64,000 nt of DNA from positions 30,191 to 94,190 of the forward strand of contig NZ_CAJJWO010000012.1 in NCBI RefSeq assembly GCF_905196875.1, written 5' to 3'. The stretch's first letter is position 1. Every line of letters begins with the position of its first letter. Of this stretch, positions 16,112 through 25,485 are shown one piece after another. The stretch comes from an uncultured Parabacteroides sp. (GTDB lineage: Bacteria > Bacteroidota > Bacteroidia > Bacteroidales > Tannerellaceae). The notes beneath the pieces are model-generated. The model was not told the origin of the DNA, ran no database searches, and saw only the letters and a program-made list of their open reading frames with translations. The position numbers and the translations under genes are program-made.

Positions 16112-17236
16112 TTATTCGGCTGTAAACTTATAAATACATTCACTCAAATACTTTTCACCCGGATTCAACACAACGGTTGGAAAGTCTGGATGATTGGGAG
16201 TATCGGGATAATGCTGTGTTTCCAGACAGAAAGCTCCGCGATGAGGATACAGGACACCGTGTTTACCGGTATCTTTTCCATCCATAAAGTTTCCTGTATA
16301 GAACTGTATACCCGGTTCATTGGTATAGACTTCCAAAGCGATACCGCTGGTCGGAGAATAAGCCTTTGCTGCCAGAACGTTCTTATCGCCGTTTGAATTC
16401 AACACCCAGTTATGGTCGTATCCGCGGCCTTTCTGCAATTGATCGAAAGGTTCGTTGATGTGTTTGCCGATAGCCACCGGAGTGCGCAGATCGAGCGGAG
16501 TTTCAGCAACGGTGCTTATGCCTGTCGGGATCAGTGTTTCGTCAACCGGAGTATAATTGTCGGCATTGATCATAATCTCCTGATCCAATACATCGGATCC
16601 GGGAACACCCGACAGGTTGAAATAGCTGTGGTTGGTAAGGTTCACCACTGTTTTCTTATCGGTAGTAGCTTCATATTTGATACCGACAACATTGTCATCC
16701 GTCAAAGTATAAGTTACTTTAATATCCAGATTACCCGGGAAACCGGCTTCTCCGTCCTTCGACAGGTAAGTGAGTTCCAATGCCTGATCGTTCAATTGCT
16801 TAGCGTCCCACATGCGGGTGTGGTATCCCAGAGGGCCGCCATGCAGACAATGCATACCGTCATTAGCCGGAAGCGTATATTCTGTTTCATCCAAAGTAAA
16901 TTTAGCCTGGTTGATACGGTTACCGTAACGTCCGATCAGCGCACCATAGTTACCGTCTGATTTTACATACTGATCTACATTGTCATAACCAAGAACAACA
17001 TCGGTCATTTTCCCGTTTTTGTCGGGCACCATTACAGAAACCAAGCGGCCGCCATAATTAGTAATGCATGCTTCGGCACCGTTTTTATTCTTCAGCACAT
17101 ATAATGCAGTTGGTTTTCCTTCCACTTCTGACACGAAGTCAGACTTCAATAACCCGGAGAGTGTAGCCTCTTCTCTTTTTTCGGCGCACGACAGCAATAA
17201 ACACATTGCCATGACAGCCATACATAGTCTCTTCAT
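16112..17236 (-). CDS. galM: Aldose 1-epimerase (galactose mutarotase), predicted lipoprotein
   Basis: The protein converts alpha and beta anomers of aldoses such as galactose. The catalytic His lies in TNHSYFNLSG and the catalytic Glu in FCLETQHYPDTPNHP. Substrate-binding motifs NYGGRLVSVMVPDK, YGNRI and GYDHNWVLN are present. The N-terminus MKRLCMAVMAMCLLLSC is a lipoprotein signal (Cys17), so it would act in the periplasm, as is common in Bacteroidetes. The length of 374 aa is normal. It is a single-gene unit with its own promoter (17279-17286) and terminator. Confidence 0.93.
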   Translation of the reverse strand: MKRLCMAVMAMCLLLSCAEKREEATLSGLLKSDFVSEVEGKPTALYVLKNKNGAEACITNYGGRLVSVMVPDKNGKMTDVVLGYDNVDQYVKSDGNYGALIGRYGNRINQAKFTLDETEYTLPANDGMHCLHGGPLGYHTRMWDAKQLNDQALELTYLSKDGEAGFPGNLDIKVTYTLTDDNVVGIKYEATTDKKTVVNLTNHSYFNLSGVPGSDVLDQEIMINADNYTPVDETLIPTGISTVAETPLDLRTPVAIGKHINEPFDQLQKGRGYDHNWVLNSNGDKNVLAAKAYSPTSGIALEVYTNEPGIQFYTGNFMDGKDTGKHGVLYPHRGAFCLETQHYPDTPNHPDFPTVVLNPGEKYLSECIYKFTAE

Positions 17237-17278
17237 TTGAAAATTAATAATTTAAAGTGTTTTCATTACAGATGAGGG

Positions 17279-17286
17279 CAAATATA
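17279..17286 (-). promoter_or_regulatory. -7 promoter element for galM
   Basis: The minus strand reads TATATTTG, 42 bases before the ATG at 17236. Confidence 0.65.
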
Positions 17287-17337
17287 CACTTTTCTTCGAA
17301 TAATATTGGTTTCGAAGAAGATAAAATGTCAAAACAA

Positions 17338-17372
17338 AGAAAAACCTCCCCGAAAGGAATTCCGGAGAGGTT
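17338..17372 (-). terminator. Terminator after the 1128-aa surface protein gene
   Basis: On the minus strand AAACCTCTCCGG pairs with its near-complement (right half 17342-17353 on plus), loop about 10 bases, followed by TTTTT. It lies about 160 bases past the stop at 17535 and just beyond the conserved 3' element. Confidence 0.7.
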
Positions 17373-17390
17373 TACTTTGGTCTGTTTTTG

Positions 17391-17476
17391 CTCTTCACAG
17401 GGCTAGAACAGAAGAACTTTATTTCATTACTTTAGTATTAATATAGACTCCCTGTTCCCCCTCACGGGGTAATTGA
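17391..17476 (-). other. Conserved element downstream of DUF6383-type gene, copy 1
   Basis: About 85 bases nearly shared with 32284-32366: CTTCACAGGGCTAG, a stem arm, GAAGAA, the core TTTCATTACTTTAGTATTAA, a second arm, then CTCACGGGGTAATTG. The arms GAACAG (17406-17411) and CTGTTC (17452-17457) pair; in the other copy the arms have different bases yet still pair. It lies between the stop codon and the terminator, so it would be in the 3' untranslated RNA. Confidence 0.65.
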
Positions 17477-17534
17477 ATTGCCATAAAGACAATACACGCA
17501 GTCAATTTAGAATTATTTGATTTTAAATAATTAC

Positions 17535-20500
17535 TTATTTCACAATTGCAGGAACTGTAGCTTCACCTTCTACCGATACGTAAACTACGCCTCTAGAAGT
17601 TGCGATTGTTGCTTCGCTTGAAGAAATTACAGTATTAGCGATTGTCTGACCAAGTACATTAGTAACAACGACTTTCTTACCTTCAGCACCCTTAACGATT
17701 ACACCACCGTTGGTTGCTACCACACTGATAGTAGATGTTCCGATTGTTTCGTTAGCTACAGGAGCTTCTTTAACAGCTTCGAAATTAAACTTACCAGCCT
17801 GAGACAGATCTGTTACTACTACAGGTACTCCATTGTGCCATCTAACCCAACCCTTCATATCTGGTACTTCAGCGTTGTGTTTGTCAGCAGGAGTTCCTTT
17901 CTTATACAATGTTTCCAGATAGAATGCATCACGGTTTGTGTCAACATAACGCAAAGCGAATGTACAATACTGATCTTTAGAGTTGTCAGCCAGGTTGATT
18001 TCGTCACCTGTGCTCTTCACTGTTACGATATCACCTTCGTGACGTGCAGGAACAAAACCTAAGCGAGCGAACTTTCTGTTTTCCCAAGTATACTTAGCAT
18101 CGATAACAGCAGAGTCAGCCAAATGCATCAGGTAATCACCTTCTACTGCATGGTGTGCATGAGTCGGGAAGTTACAGTTCGGATCGAATTCCGGACGAAG
18201 TACAAACATATACTGTGATTTAGCTGTGTTATTTCTAACATTTGCTGTATCTACAAACATAGCAGTATTATAAGTACGACCTGCTTCCAGTGAAGACATT
18301 GCCAATAATCCGTCGTTTTCATACAGAGTAACTTCCGGGTAATCATTAGAGAATATTTTTACAGTATCGCCATAAGCCAAATTGGATACATAGTTACCAG
18401 CAGCAGCTTTCACTACATTCAGCAAGCTGTTTGTATAAACATTTTCTGCAACTGAAGCCAAACCGTTAGCACGCATTGTCAGAGAAGTCTGATCCATTGC
18501 CATTCTTACACCAGTAGCTTTAGCGCCTTGTGCAGTAGTCGGCAAATTCTGATCATTCGGATCAACCAAAACATAGTTCTTTCCGGATTCACCGATTTCT
18601 TTTACATAGAACTGAGATCTATTGCCAACACCTAGAAGTGTAGTCGTACCATCAGCATTATCCTTTACATACATGTTTGTTAATCTGTATTTACCACCTT
18701 CCAGAGTTATATATTTTCTTTCATGGTAACCTGATACCTCTGAAGAGTTGCTGCTAACTTCATCAGAATAGATGTAATAAAGCACTCTTGACAAACCATC
18801 TTCAACACCATATTTAACATCATCTTTTGTTACTCTTTCCAGTTTGAAGTTCATAGCTTCACCTTCTTTCATTACCAAGATTGAATCGCTACCCATTGTC
18901 AAGCCAAGGTTTACATCCAGAGGAGTAACATATTTGAAAGTAAAGATTGATGTATCAGCTTTTGCTACAGCCTGAGAGATATTCAGGTAACCATTCAAAC
19001 TTGCTTTCAAAACATTTGACGGAACTTGTTCCAGGCGGATTGTATCTTTTGCTACAGAACCGATTCCCGAACCAATAGTATCAGATACATTGAATGTACC
19101 GTAATTAGTATAAACGTTAGGAATATTATTACCGTCTGCATCCTTCACTGCATACCAGTATTGTGTAGACCATTCCTTCTTTGATTCACGGTTCGCAATA
19201 GTAAAGAAACCGGCTTTACCATCGATATACCATTGTGCAGAAGGCATTGTTACAAATTTCTGATCTGAATATACCACATTACCATTGTTTGAGCTATTTG
19301 TAGCAGTCAGATCCTGATAAGCCCAACCTGCAGCCGGGATCAAAGCAGTTGACTGTTCTTTTGCGTTCTGAATATAGTAGAAGCCAGTAGCAATATTAGC
19401 AAAAGTCCACTGTCCAAAACTCTTAGTGCCTTTCATTGATATCTTAGTAAGAGCACCACAAAAACCATCCAATTTAGCTTTTACATCAATTGAATCAGGA
19501 ACATCTACCGTCAACTCCGAGTGACCAGGAGTCAGATAAACCAACTTAACCATATTGCTCTTGATTGGGCTAAATGTTACTGAATCAGTACATAAGGAAG
19601 CCGTATCCAATTTCGATGCTGCTACAAAACCATCATACTTAAGACTATCGATTGCCTGTTTCTGATAAGCCCAAGCTTGTTTCTTATTATTTAAAGAGTC
19701 TTTCTCTATAAATGTAATTTGTTGAGCCTGAAGCAATACACGATCAAAAGAAGGTTCATAAACAACCTTGAACAAAGATTGATCCTGGAACTTTGCATAA
19801 GCAACCGGAGTCTTTCCTGCAGCAATAGTATCCAATCCTACAGAAGCACCACCTACTCCTAATTTATAGGCATTTTCATTCTTTTCCAGTTTCTTAGCAG
19901 CTAACTGCAGATTATATTTATTATTCATTGCTGAATCAAAATAAGCAGTATCGACCATCAATACTCTTACTTGTTTCAAATCAGTCTGATTTTTCTGATA
20001 ATCAGCATAAGGGATAAACTGAACAAGTGTACTATCAGCAATCGTTGTATCAGGAGCCGCAAAACTCTTGAAGTCAGGAACACTGAATCCCGAACCCTTC
20101 TTTAAAGTACTATCTTTTTCCAATGTCCAAGTCCAACCTCTGGCAACCCAAGCCATTTCTGTCAGAATATTCTTTGCATCTTCCGGAACCGGATTTTTTA
20201 CTTCCGGATCAAAAATGAAATCGATATGTGTAGCATTTTCACCTGTTGCATTTGCTAATTTTGAGTTGATCTGGTCTGCAGTCAAAATAACACGTCCAGC
20301 TTCTACAGGTTTCAAGCTAAGTAATGCAGCCGGAGCCGGCAGGTTTGAAGCTTGTTTTTTAATCTTTACTGTATCATCTTTCAATGTCAGATAAACAGAT
20401 TCTGAAGTACTTGTTGTTGCTTTAATAGGATTAACGCCTAAATCCTTTACATTCGGATTCCATACCCAGTTTGTTACAGTACCTTTGATAAGAGCATCAG

Positions 20501-20921
20501 CTGTGCTATCAGGAATAGCTACCTGCAAAGGAAGTAAGGTAGCTTTATTTACAAATACATAATTAACTGTACCTGATGTTTTATCCCAACTAGCAGAAAT
20601 ACTCCACAATGTATTATCCAAAGGAGTATTAGCCTTTTTCAGATTGCGCATCATCAAACGGTATTTACCATTGACTTCAGCTTTAGGATCCCAAAGCATA
20701 GCGAGTACACTATCTCCTGTACTAACGCTCAATTGGTAAAAGCCATTGCTTTTATAGGCATCATTACCCTCCCCAACTTGCTTCAATTCAACTACGTTTC
20801 TACCAACAAACGCAGCAGAACGAGGCATCTTTGGAGAATCCACCTGTGCATTCGCAGTAAACACACCTCCTGCCAGCAATAAGCCAGCCATAAGCGTAGA
20901 AAACTTTTTGTTCATAATCAA
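17535..20921 (-). CDS. Large phase-variable-type surface protein with DUF6383-like C-terminus (1128 aa)
   Basis: A signal peptide (about 1-27, FSTLMAGLLLAGGVFTANAQ) is followed by about 1020 residues of secreted, Thr/Ser/Asn/Lys-rich beta-type sequence without catalytic motifs. The last 80 residues (ETIGTSTISVVATNGGVIVKG, VVVTNVLGQTIANTVISSS, VPAIVK) match the tail of the 1713-aa protein in this window and resemble T9SS sorting domains; I take it to be the domain called DUF6383. Such proteins in Parabacteroides form a family of surface-layer-like glycoproteins under promoter inversion. No promoter faces the gene; an inverted-repeat-bounded segment with a promoter pointing away lies at 20994-21200. 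Base composition is richer in A+T than in the neighbouring housekeeping genes. Confidence 0.82.
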   Translation of the reverse strand: MIMNKKFSTLMAGLLLAGGVFTANAQVDSPKMPRSAAFVGRNVVELKQVGEGNDAYKSNGFYQLSVSTGDSVLAMLWDPKAEVNGKYRLMMRNLKKANTPLDNTLWSISASWDKTSGTVNYVFVNKATLLPLQVAIPDSTADALIKGTVTNWVWNPNVKDLGVNPIKATTSTSESVYLTLKDDTVKIKKQASNLPAPAALLSLKPVEAGRVILTADQINSKLANATGENATHIDFIFDPEVKNPVPEDAKNILTEMAWVARGWTWTLEKDSTLKKGSGFSVPDFKSFAAPDTTIADSTLVQFIPYADYQKNQTDLKQVRVLMVDTAYFDSAMNNKYNLQLAAKKLEKNENAYKLGVGGASVGLDTIAAGKTPVAYAKFQDQSLFKVVYEPSFDRVLLQAQQITFIEKDSLNNKKQAWAYQKQAIDSLKYDGFVAASKLDTASLCTDSVTFSPIKSNMVKLVYLTPGHSELTVDVPDSIDVKAKLDGFCGALTKISMKGTKSFGQWTFANIATGFYYIQNAKEQSTALIPAAGWAYQDLTATNSSNNGNVVYSDQKFVTMPSAQWYIDGKAGFFTIANRESKKEWSTQYWYAVKDADGNNIPNVYTNYGTFNVSDTIGSGIGSVAKDTIRLEQVPSNVLKASLNGYLNISQAVAKADTSIFTFKYVTPLDVNLGLTMGSDSILVMKEGEAMNFKLERVTKDDVKYGVEDGLSRVLYYIYSDEVSSNSSEVSGYHERKYITLEGGKYRLTNMYVKDNADGTTTLLGVGNRSQFYVKEIGESGKNYVLVDPNDQNLPTTAQGAKATGVRMAMDQTSLTMRANGLASVAENVYTNSLLNVVKAAAGNYVSNLAYGDTVKIFSNDYPEVTLYENDGLLAMSSLEAGRTYNTAMFVDTANVRNNTAKSQYMFVLRPEFDPNCNFPTHAHHAVEGDYLMHLADSAVIDAKYTWENRKFARLGFVPARHEGDIVTVKSTGDEINLADNSKDQYCTFALRYVDTNRDAFYLETLYKKGTPADKHNAEVPDMKGWVRWHNGVPVVVTDLSQAGKFNFEAVKEAPVANETIGTSTISVVATNGGVIVKGAEGKKVVVTNVLGQTIANTVISSSEATIATSRGVVYVSVEGEATVPAIVK

Positions 20922-20993
20922 TAAATTTAATATTAATAATAGTGTTACTAAAAACTCCTTTACAGCCCCAGTTCTAAGAGCATATCATATCAA

Positions 20994-21200
20994 ATGACTA
21001 GAAATAACGGTCCTTTATTCTCGTCACATTTTAGAGAGAGTTATGTATTTGTCATAAAAAGAAGGAATTTCATACTAATCTTTCTATACAGTTGATAAGA
21101 AAGCATATAGGTGAGGAAAAAAAAGAATCAAAAGGATTGCAGGTTTAAAACTTATGAGTACTTTTGTTGACGAGAATAAACGACCGTTATTTATAGTCAT
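20994..21200. promoter_or_regulatory. Candidate invertible promoter segment 1 (OFF orientation)
   Basis: Left arm 20994-21026 and right arm 21168-21200 are 33-bp inverted repeats with two mismatches (core AAATAACGGTC, TTTATTCTCGTCA). They enclose 141 bases. Just inside the right arm lies a plus-strand promoter: TTGC at 21137-21140 and TACTTTTG at 21159-21166, pointing away from the surface protein gene that starts at 20921. Inversion would put the -7 element at 21028-21035 on the minus strand, about 100 bases before the start codon. The block 21091-21166 is also found in the second candidate at 37884-37959. No CAAAnnTA facing the gene exists in the present orientation. Confidence 0.82.
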
Positions 21201-21658
21201 ACACTTTTCGCCTGTTATTCCTGTTTTTCAATATTTAATACAGCTTTATAACCTCTTTCGCATATAGGAAAATGTGCTATATATAATAATGTACGTGCGT
21301 ACATTAAATATACTATATCTTTTAATAAGGAACTGTTTTCCAAAGGCTTTATGGCGGAGTCTCTTGTTATGGGGAGGACTAAGCAGTTTGGTCAGTATTT
21401 CCAAGGTTTTAAGATAGGACAATTAATGGCTTTTCTCAGGAGTTTTATAAAAGAAAGGCATACATTACGAATATGTAACAAATACTTTACTTTTATGTAA
21501 GGCGAGCCTTACTCAATCGTAACAGAAGCCTTACTTTTAAAAATATCAGTACTTTGTGGCTTAGATATTACATACTTTGACCTTAAAGGTAAGGACGTTT
21601 CGACTTAATGGTTACGTTGTTAATATAAAAAAGATTAAGGGAGTCTATAAGCAAAATA
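21201..21658. other. Gene-free region between inverton 1 and the MBG gene
   Basis: No plausible gene is seen. A palindrome TAATGTACGTGCGTACATTA occupies 21287-21306; a similar one lies at 38101-38118 beyond inverton 2. The rest is AT-rich without clear structure. In the present orientation the promoter of inverton 1 reads into it. Confidence 0.5.
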
Positions 21659-21698
21659 AAAGAAGCCGTCCCGAGCAATGCACGGAACAGCTTCTTTG
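21659..21698 (-). terminator. Terminator after the MBG adhesin operon
   Basis: On the minus strand AAGAAGCTGTTCCGTGC pairs with GCTCGGGACGGCTTCTT with small mismatches, followed by a TTTTATTTT run. It sits about 40 bases after the stop of the 1241-aa gene. Confidence 0.8.
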
Positions 21699-21740
21699 TA
21701 TGCAATTCATTCCCTAAAAAGGAAAGGGAACCAAACAGAG

Positions 21741-24700
21741 TTACTTCTTAATAATACGGACAGTCTTCGCTTCGCCGTTATCCAGAACGATACGAACCAG
21801 ATAGTAACCGCTACGCAACTGGCTCAGGTCGATTACCTGTTCCGGTTTGTTGATAACCTTCTGTATTCTGCCAGCTGCATCGATCACGATGATGGCATCT
21901 ACAGGAGATTCGGAAACTACTGTTGCATTATTTTCTACCAAAGTAGGATACAAACCTACGCCTTGCAAGGTGATCGATTCGTTGCCTACCGCACCCAGCT
22001 TCACATTGAAGGTAACAGAGTCACGGTATGCCAAATGGTTGGTCGACTCAGGAACTGTAATGTACAACTTGGTTATACCTTCGTTCTTACCGATCACATG
22101 CACGCCTTCGATATGGTTTCTCGTGCCTGCGACAACAATGTTTTCAAGCGTATAAACGATCGTTGCCGAAGATTTACAGGAAGCATACAGCAGGACAGAG
22201 TCGCCAACGGCAATCGATGTAGACTCGACAGACCATTCTAGTCCGGGATCCGCCTTTGCAATGTTCAATTTACCCGGAGCCAGGGTAACGGCATAGTTGT
22301 CTTCTTCCGCGCTCAGACAGTCGATGATCAGGTCGTAAGAACCTGCATTAACAGGATTCACGGCGGTCTTCACTGTGTAAATGAAGTTGAGAACATCCGG
22401 GTTGTCGTTGCCTACAAAGCCGGTATATACCGGTTTCAGTTCGGGTATCTCATCACCATAAACGATATTTACCGTGCCGGCACTGATTGTCAGCTGTGCT
22501 TTCGAAACAGTCAGGGTTCCGGTTCCGCCTACGATAGTGTAGTTGGCACCCGGATCACCGCCTTCGATATACAGGGTGTAATTTCCTGCGCCGGTTATTG
22601 TTCCTGCTACTTTTACAACAGGGGCAGATGCGGCTTTGAAGTCGTCGCTGCCGATAAAGCCGGAATAAGTATATTCGAATGACTCAGGTATCGTTTCGCC
22701 ATAAGCGATCAATGCGTCTTTCGGTTTCACCGTTACTTCACGAGGTTTGATCTGCATCTTTTCTTTGCGGACAAGCAGGTCGGAACCGTTATGTTTCACG
22801 AAGATGGAGATGTTGTAGATACCAGCGTTAACAGGCAGTTCCGGATCACCGTTGTAAGTAATGATCGGAGTATATGTCTGGATACCCTTCAGGTCGGTCA
22901 GCTTCACATCGGCTTCTTTGCCGGTTCCGTCGTAATCGAATACCATGTTACCCAGGATCACGTTGAAGTCTGCTTCATTCTTCAGACGCAAGACTTTGAA
23001 TACTTCCGATTTCAAAGCTTCTTCCTGTCCGGACTCTGCATTGTAGCGGGCAGTGATCGTTACGCCTTCGTCGCCTGTCAATGCTTTCGCACGCAGATAC
23101 CAGATGCTTTCTACTTTTTCAACCTGGATCAATGCCGGGTTGGATGATTCGTAAACGATCTGGGAACCTTCGGCTATTACGGTCGATCCCTGTTTAACGA
23201 CTGCATTCAGACGCACAAGGTCGCCCACGATCAACTCGTTCTGTATCGGTGTCCAAACCATTACATAGCTATTATCCGGATATACCTGATAGCGGGCTTT
23301 GCCTACGATGGTGATTTCGTAGTTCGGATTTACCTTGTTGAGCTCGGTAATACCGGTCAGTTCGTACGTACCTACAGGCAGAACTCCAGCCGGACGGTTG
23401 TTGATAGCCAGGTTCTTGATACGGTTGCCGACAGTAACGGTAGCCGTTGAGTCGAGACTGTTGGCCGATTCATCCAGCTTGAAACCTTCGTAAGAGATAA
23501 ACTCTTTCTGGATTTCAGCTTTGTTGAATTCAGGATCAGCCGAACCGAAAGCACGTTTGATGGTATCCAGACGGATGATCAGCGGAGCCTTCGCTACTTC
23601 CAAACGTACACTGTCGTTCGTCATGGTTCCCGGCACCAGGGTGTTCATGTTCAGTTTATAGTTACGATCCTTCGCTTTATATGGCGGCTCGATTGTCAGA
23701 TCTTCAGTGATAACCTTGATATGCAAGGTATCGTTGTAAGTTCCTGCGTGAAGGGTATTATCGGCAGCAACCGGCTTAACGACTACTTTCGGCATAAAGT
23801 CGATAATGTCGTCAGGAGTAGTTGTTGTCTGATATTTGACATCGAAGCTGGCGAGGCCGCGTTTCTTTTCGGCATCGTTCGGTTCGAATGTCCAGGTCGT
23901 ATCTTTATCGGCTTCACCATATACGCGGTCTACGATTACTTTCCAGATGGCCAGCGGACGCTGGTTAATCAGGAAGGTTCCGTCGACCGTTTTGAAAGCG
24001 TAGTTCAGAGAAGATACTTTGTCTGCATTATCCACCTTGGCGACATACAGGCTGTCTTCTTTCTGGTTCGGTTTCTCACGCTTCAGGTTCACTTCGGTCT
24101 TTTCGGTAGCCTTGCGTCCTTCATAATCGAAGTATCCGGCAAGCGGAGCGACTTTGAAACCTCTGTCGCCTTCGGCTGTTGCAGAGATATAATTCACAGC
24201 CTCAGCTGCTTTCGAGAAAGCATAGGAAGGAGCCGAAGCAGCCGGTTTTTCCGCTCTCTTCTTCAACCAGAAGTAGCCGTCGGGATTCGGTTCACCATAG
24301 ATTTTCTGCATAACCTTTACATTCTTATCGGCGACAGGGACTTCCTGGTAAGCATCGAACACAGTGATTGTGATCGTATCCTTCTTTACTTCGTATTTAC
24401 CGGCAGCGACAGCTTCGATATCATAATTCGACAAGCGATAGGCCACCTGGTTTACCGCTGCGGCAGTCAGTTCGTAGCTGTAGGTTCCGACATCGCTCTT
24501 CGGTTTGTTCACCTGAGCAGAGATAGCCGTGTGAGACACTGCCAGATCGTCTCCCCGGAACAAACTTTCCAGTGTCTGATCGTTTTTCAATATGCCTTCA
24601 GTAATAACAAGTTTACTGCCAGGTACTGTTGCGATATTTGCATCGTCATACAAACGGGCACTGTCGGGAACAGCCAATCTCAACGGAGACTTCTTAACTG

Positions 24701-25466
24701 TCAACAAGCCTCTGTCCGGCCAAAGATCAGACCAGATTTGCAAGTCAAGCGTATAGTTGGCAGCCTGTCCGCCACTTAACCCGATCACATAAGTTCCGGG
24801 CAAAGAAGTTTTGTCTGCTCCGCCATAAGTCACGTCTGGCAATACATTTACCTGTGAGTTCACAAAGATATCTTTCGTATCTCCATTCACGAATCCGGTA
24901 AACACAAAGTCATCAACGGACCAGGGTGTAGTCGGGTTTTCATCACCGTAGAAACGGCTAGTATCGCGGGCAGCAATAGACAATGACGCTTTTTTCACAT
25001 CCAGTGGACGAGTTAGTCCGGCACCAACACGATTGCTGACAAAGAAAACAAAAGAAGAATTGTCAAAGGAAAAATAATCCGATAGATTATCTAATGCAAA
25101 ACCTACCGTCTGCCCTCCGTTTACGATTGGTGTCGCAGAGAAACTCAAGAAATCTTTAGCATCTTTATCCTGTTTGAACTGTACTCCATTATTTATGGAA
25201 GGCAGCTGGACATCCATCTTCTGACCTTCGCCAACAGTAAGTGACATTGTATATGTGAAACTGGCTTCTGTCAAGCCGGAAACTTCCACAACCGAACCCA
25301 AGTCCTGACCATAAGTCATTTCAACCGGATCGTTAGCTGCGAAACTTACGTATATGGTATCAGGTACTGATATCTGTGCCTGCACGATACCGCCTGAAAC
25401 AAGCATCAGGGGAAGCAGCATAAGCTGCTTCCTCGATGTGAATATTGATTTAATATATTTCTTCAT
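21741..25466 (-). CDS. MBG-repeat adhesin-like protein with T9SS type A sorting tail (1241 aa)
   Basis: A signal peptide (about 1-30, ending in VQAQ) leads into repeated beta domains of the MBG/YDG type. Each has a 'YG(D/E)..P' start and a G(N)YT/NAGSYD turn: AIAYGETIPESFEYTYSGF, NIVYGDEIPELKPVYTGFVG, and earlier ITVFDAYQEVPVADKNVKV and VYGEADKDTTWTF. The last 75 residues (VGLYPTLVENNATVVSE, VIDAAGRIQKVINKPEQ, LRSGYYLVRIVLDNGEAKT, VRIIKK) fit a T9SS type A sorting domain, so it would be exported through the T9SS and anchored on the surface. It is second in an operon, 19 bases after the 2227-aa gene. Ligand unknown. Confidence 0.85.
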   Translation of the reverse strand: MKKYIKSIFTSRKQLMLLPLMLVSGGIVQAQISVPDTIYVSFAANDPVEMTYGQDLGSVVEVSGLTEASFTYTMSLTVGEGQKMDVQLPSINNGVQFKQDKDAKDFLSFSATPIVNGGQTVGFALDNLSDYFSFDNSSFVFFVSNRVGAGLTRPLDVKKASLSIAARDTSRFYGDENPTTPWSVDDFVFTGFVNGDTKDIFVNSQVNVLPDVTYGGADKTSLPGTYVIGLSGGQAANYTLDLQIWSDLWPDRGLLTVKKSPLRLAVPDSARLYDDANIATVPGSKLVITEGILKNDQTLESLFRGDDLAVSHTAISAQVNKPKSDVGTYSYELTAAAVNQVAYRLSNYDIEAVAAGKYEVKKDTITITVFDAYQEVPVADKNVKVMQKIYGEPNPDGYFWLKKRAEKPAASAPSYAFSKAAEAVNYISATAEGDRGFKVAPLAGYFDYEGRKATEKTEVNLKREKPNQKEDSLYVAKVDNADKVSSLNYAFKTVDGTFLINQRPLAIWKVIVDRVYGEADKDTTWTFEPNDAEKKRGLASFDVKYQTTTTPDDIIDFMPKVVVKPVAADNTLHAGTYNDTLHIKVITEDLTIEPPYKAKDRNYKLNMNTLVPGTMTNDSVRLEVAKAPLIIRLDTIKRAFGSADPEFNKAEIQKEFISYEGFKLDESANSLDSTATVTVGNRIKNLAINNRPAGVLPVGTYELTGITELNKVNPNYEITIVGKARYQVYPDNSYVMVWTPIQNELIVGDLVRLNAVVKQGSTVIAEGSQIVYESSNPALIQVEKVESIWYLRAKALTGDEGVTITARYNAESGQEEALKSEVFKVLRLKNEADFNVILGNMVFDYDGTGKEADVKLTDLKGIQTYTPIITYNGDPELPVNAGIYNISIFVKHNGSDLLVRKEKMQIKPREVTVKPKDALIAYGETIPESFEYTYSGFIGSDDFKAASAPVVKVAGTITGAGNYTLYIEGGDPGANYTIVGGTGTLTVSKAQLTISAGTVNIVYGDEIPELKPVYTGFVGNDNPDVLNFIYTVKTAVNPVNAGSYDLIIDCLSAEEDNYAVTLAPGKLNIAKADPGLEWSVESTSIAVGDSVLLYASCKSSATIVYTLENIVVAGTRNHIEGVHVIGKNEGITKLYITVPESTNHLAYRDSVTFNVKLGAVGNESITLQGVGLYPTLVENNATVVSESPVDAIIVIDAAGRIQKVINKPEQVIDLSQLRSGYYLVRIVLDNGEAKTVRIIKK

Positions 25467-25485
25467 ACTAAATTAGTTTTACAGG

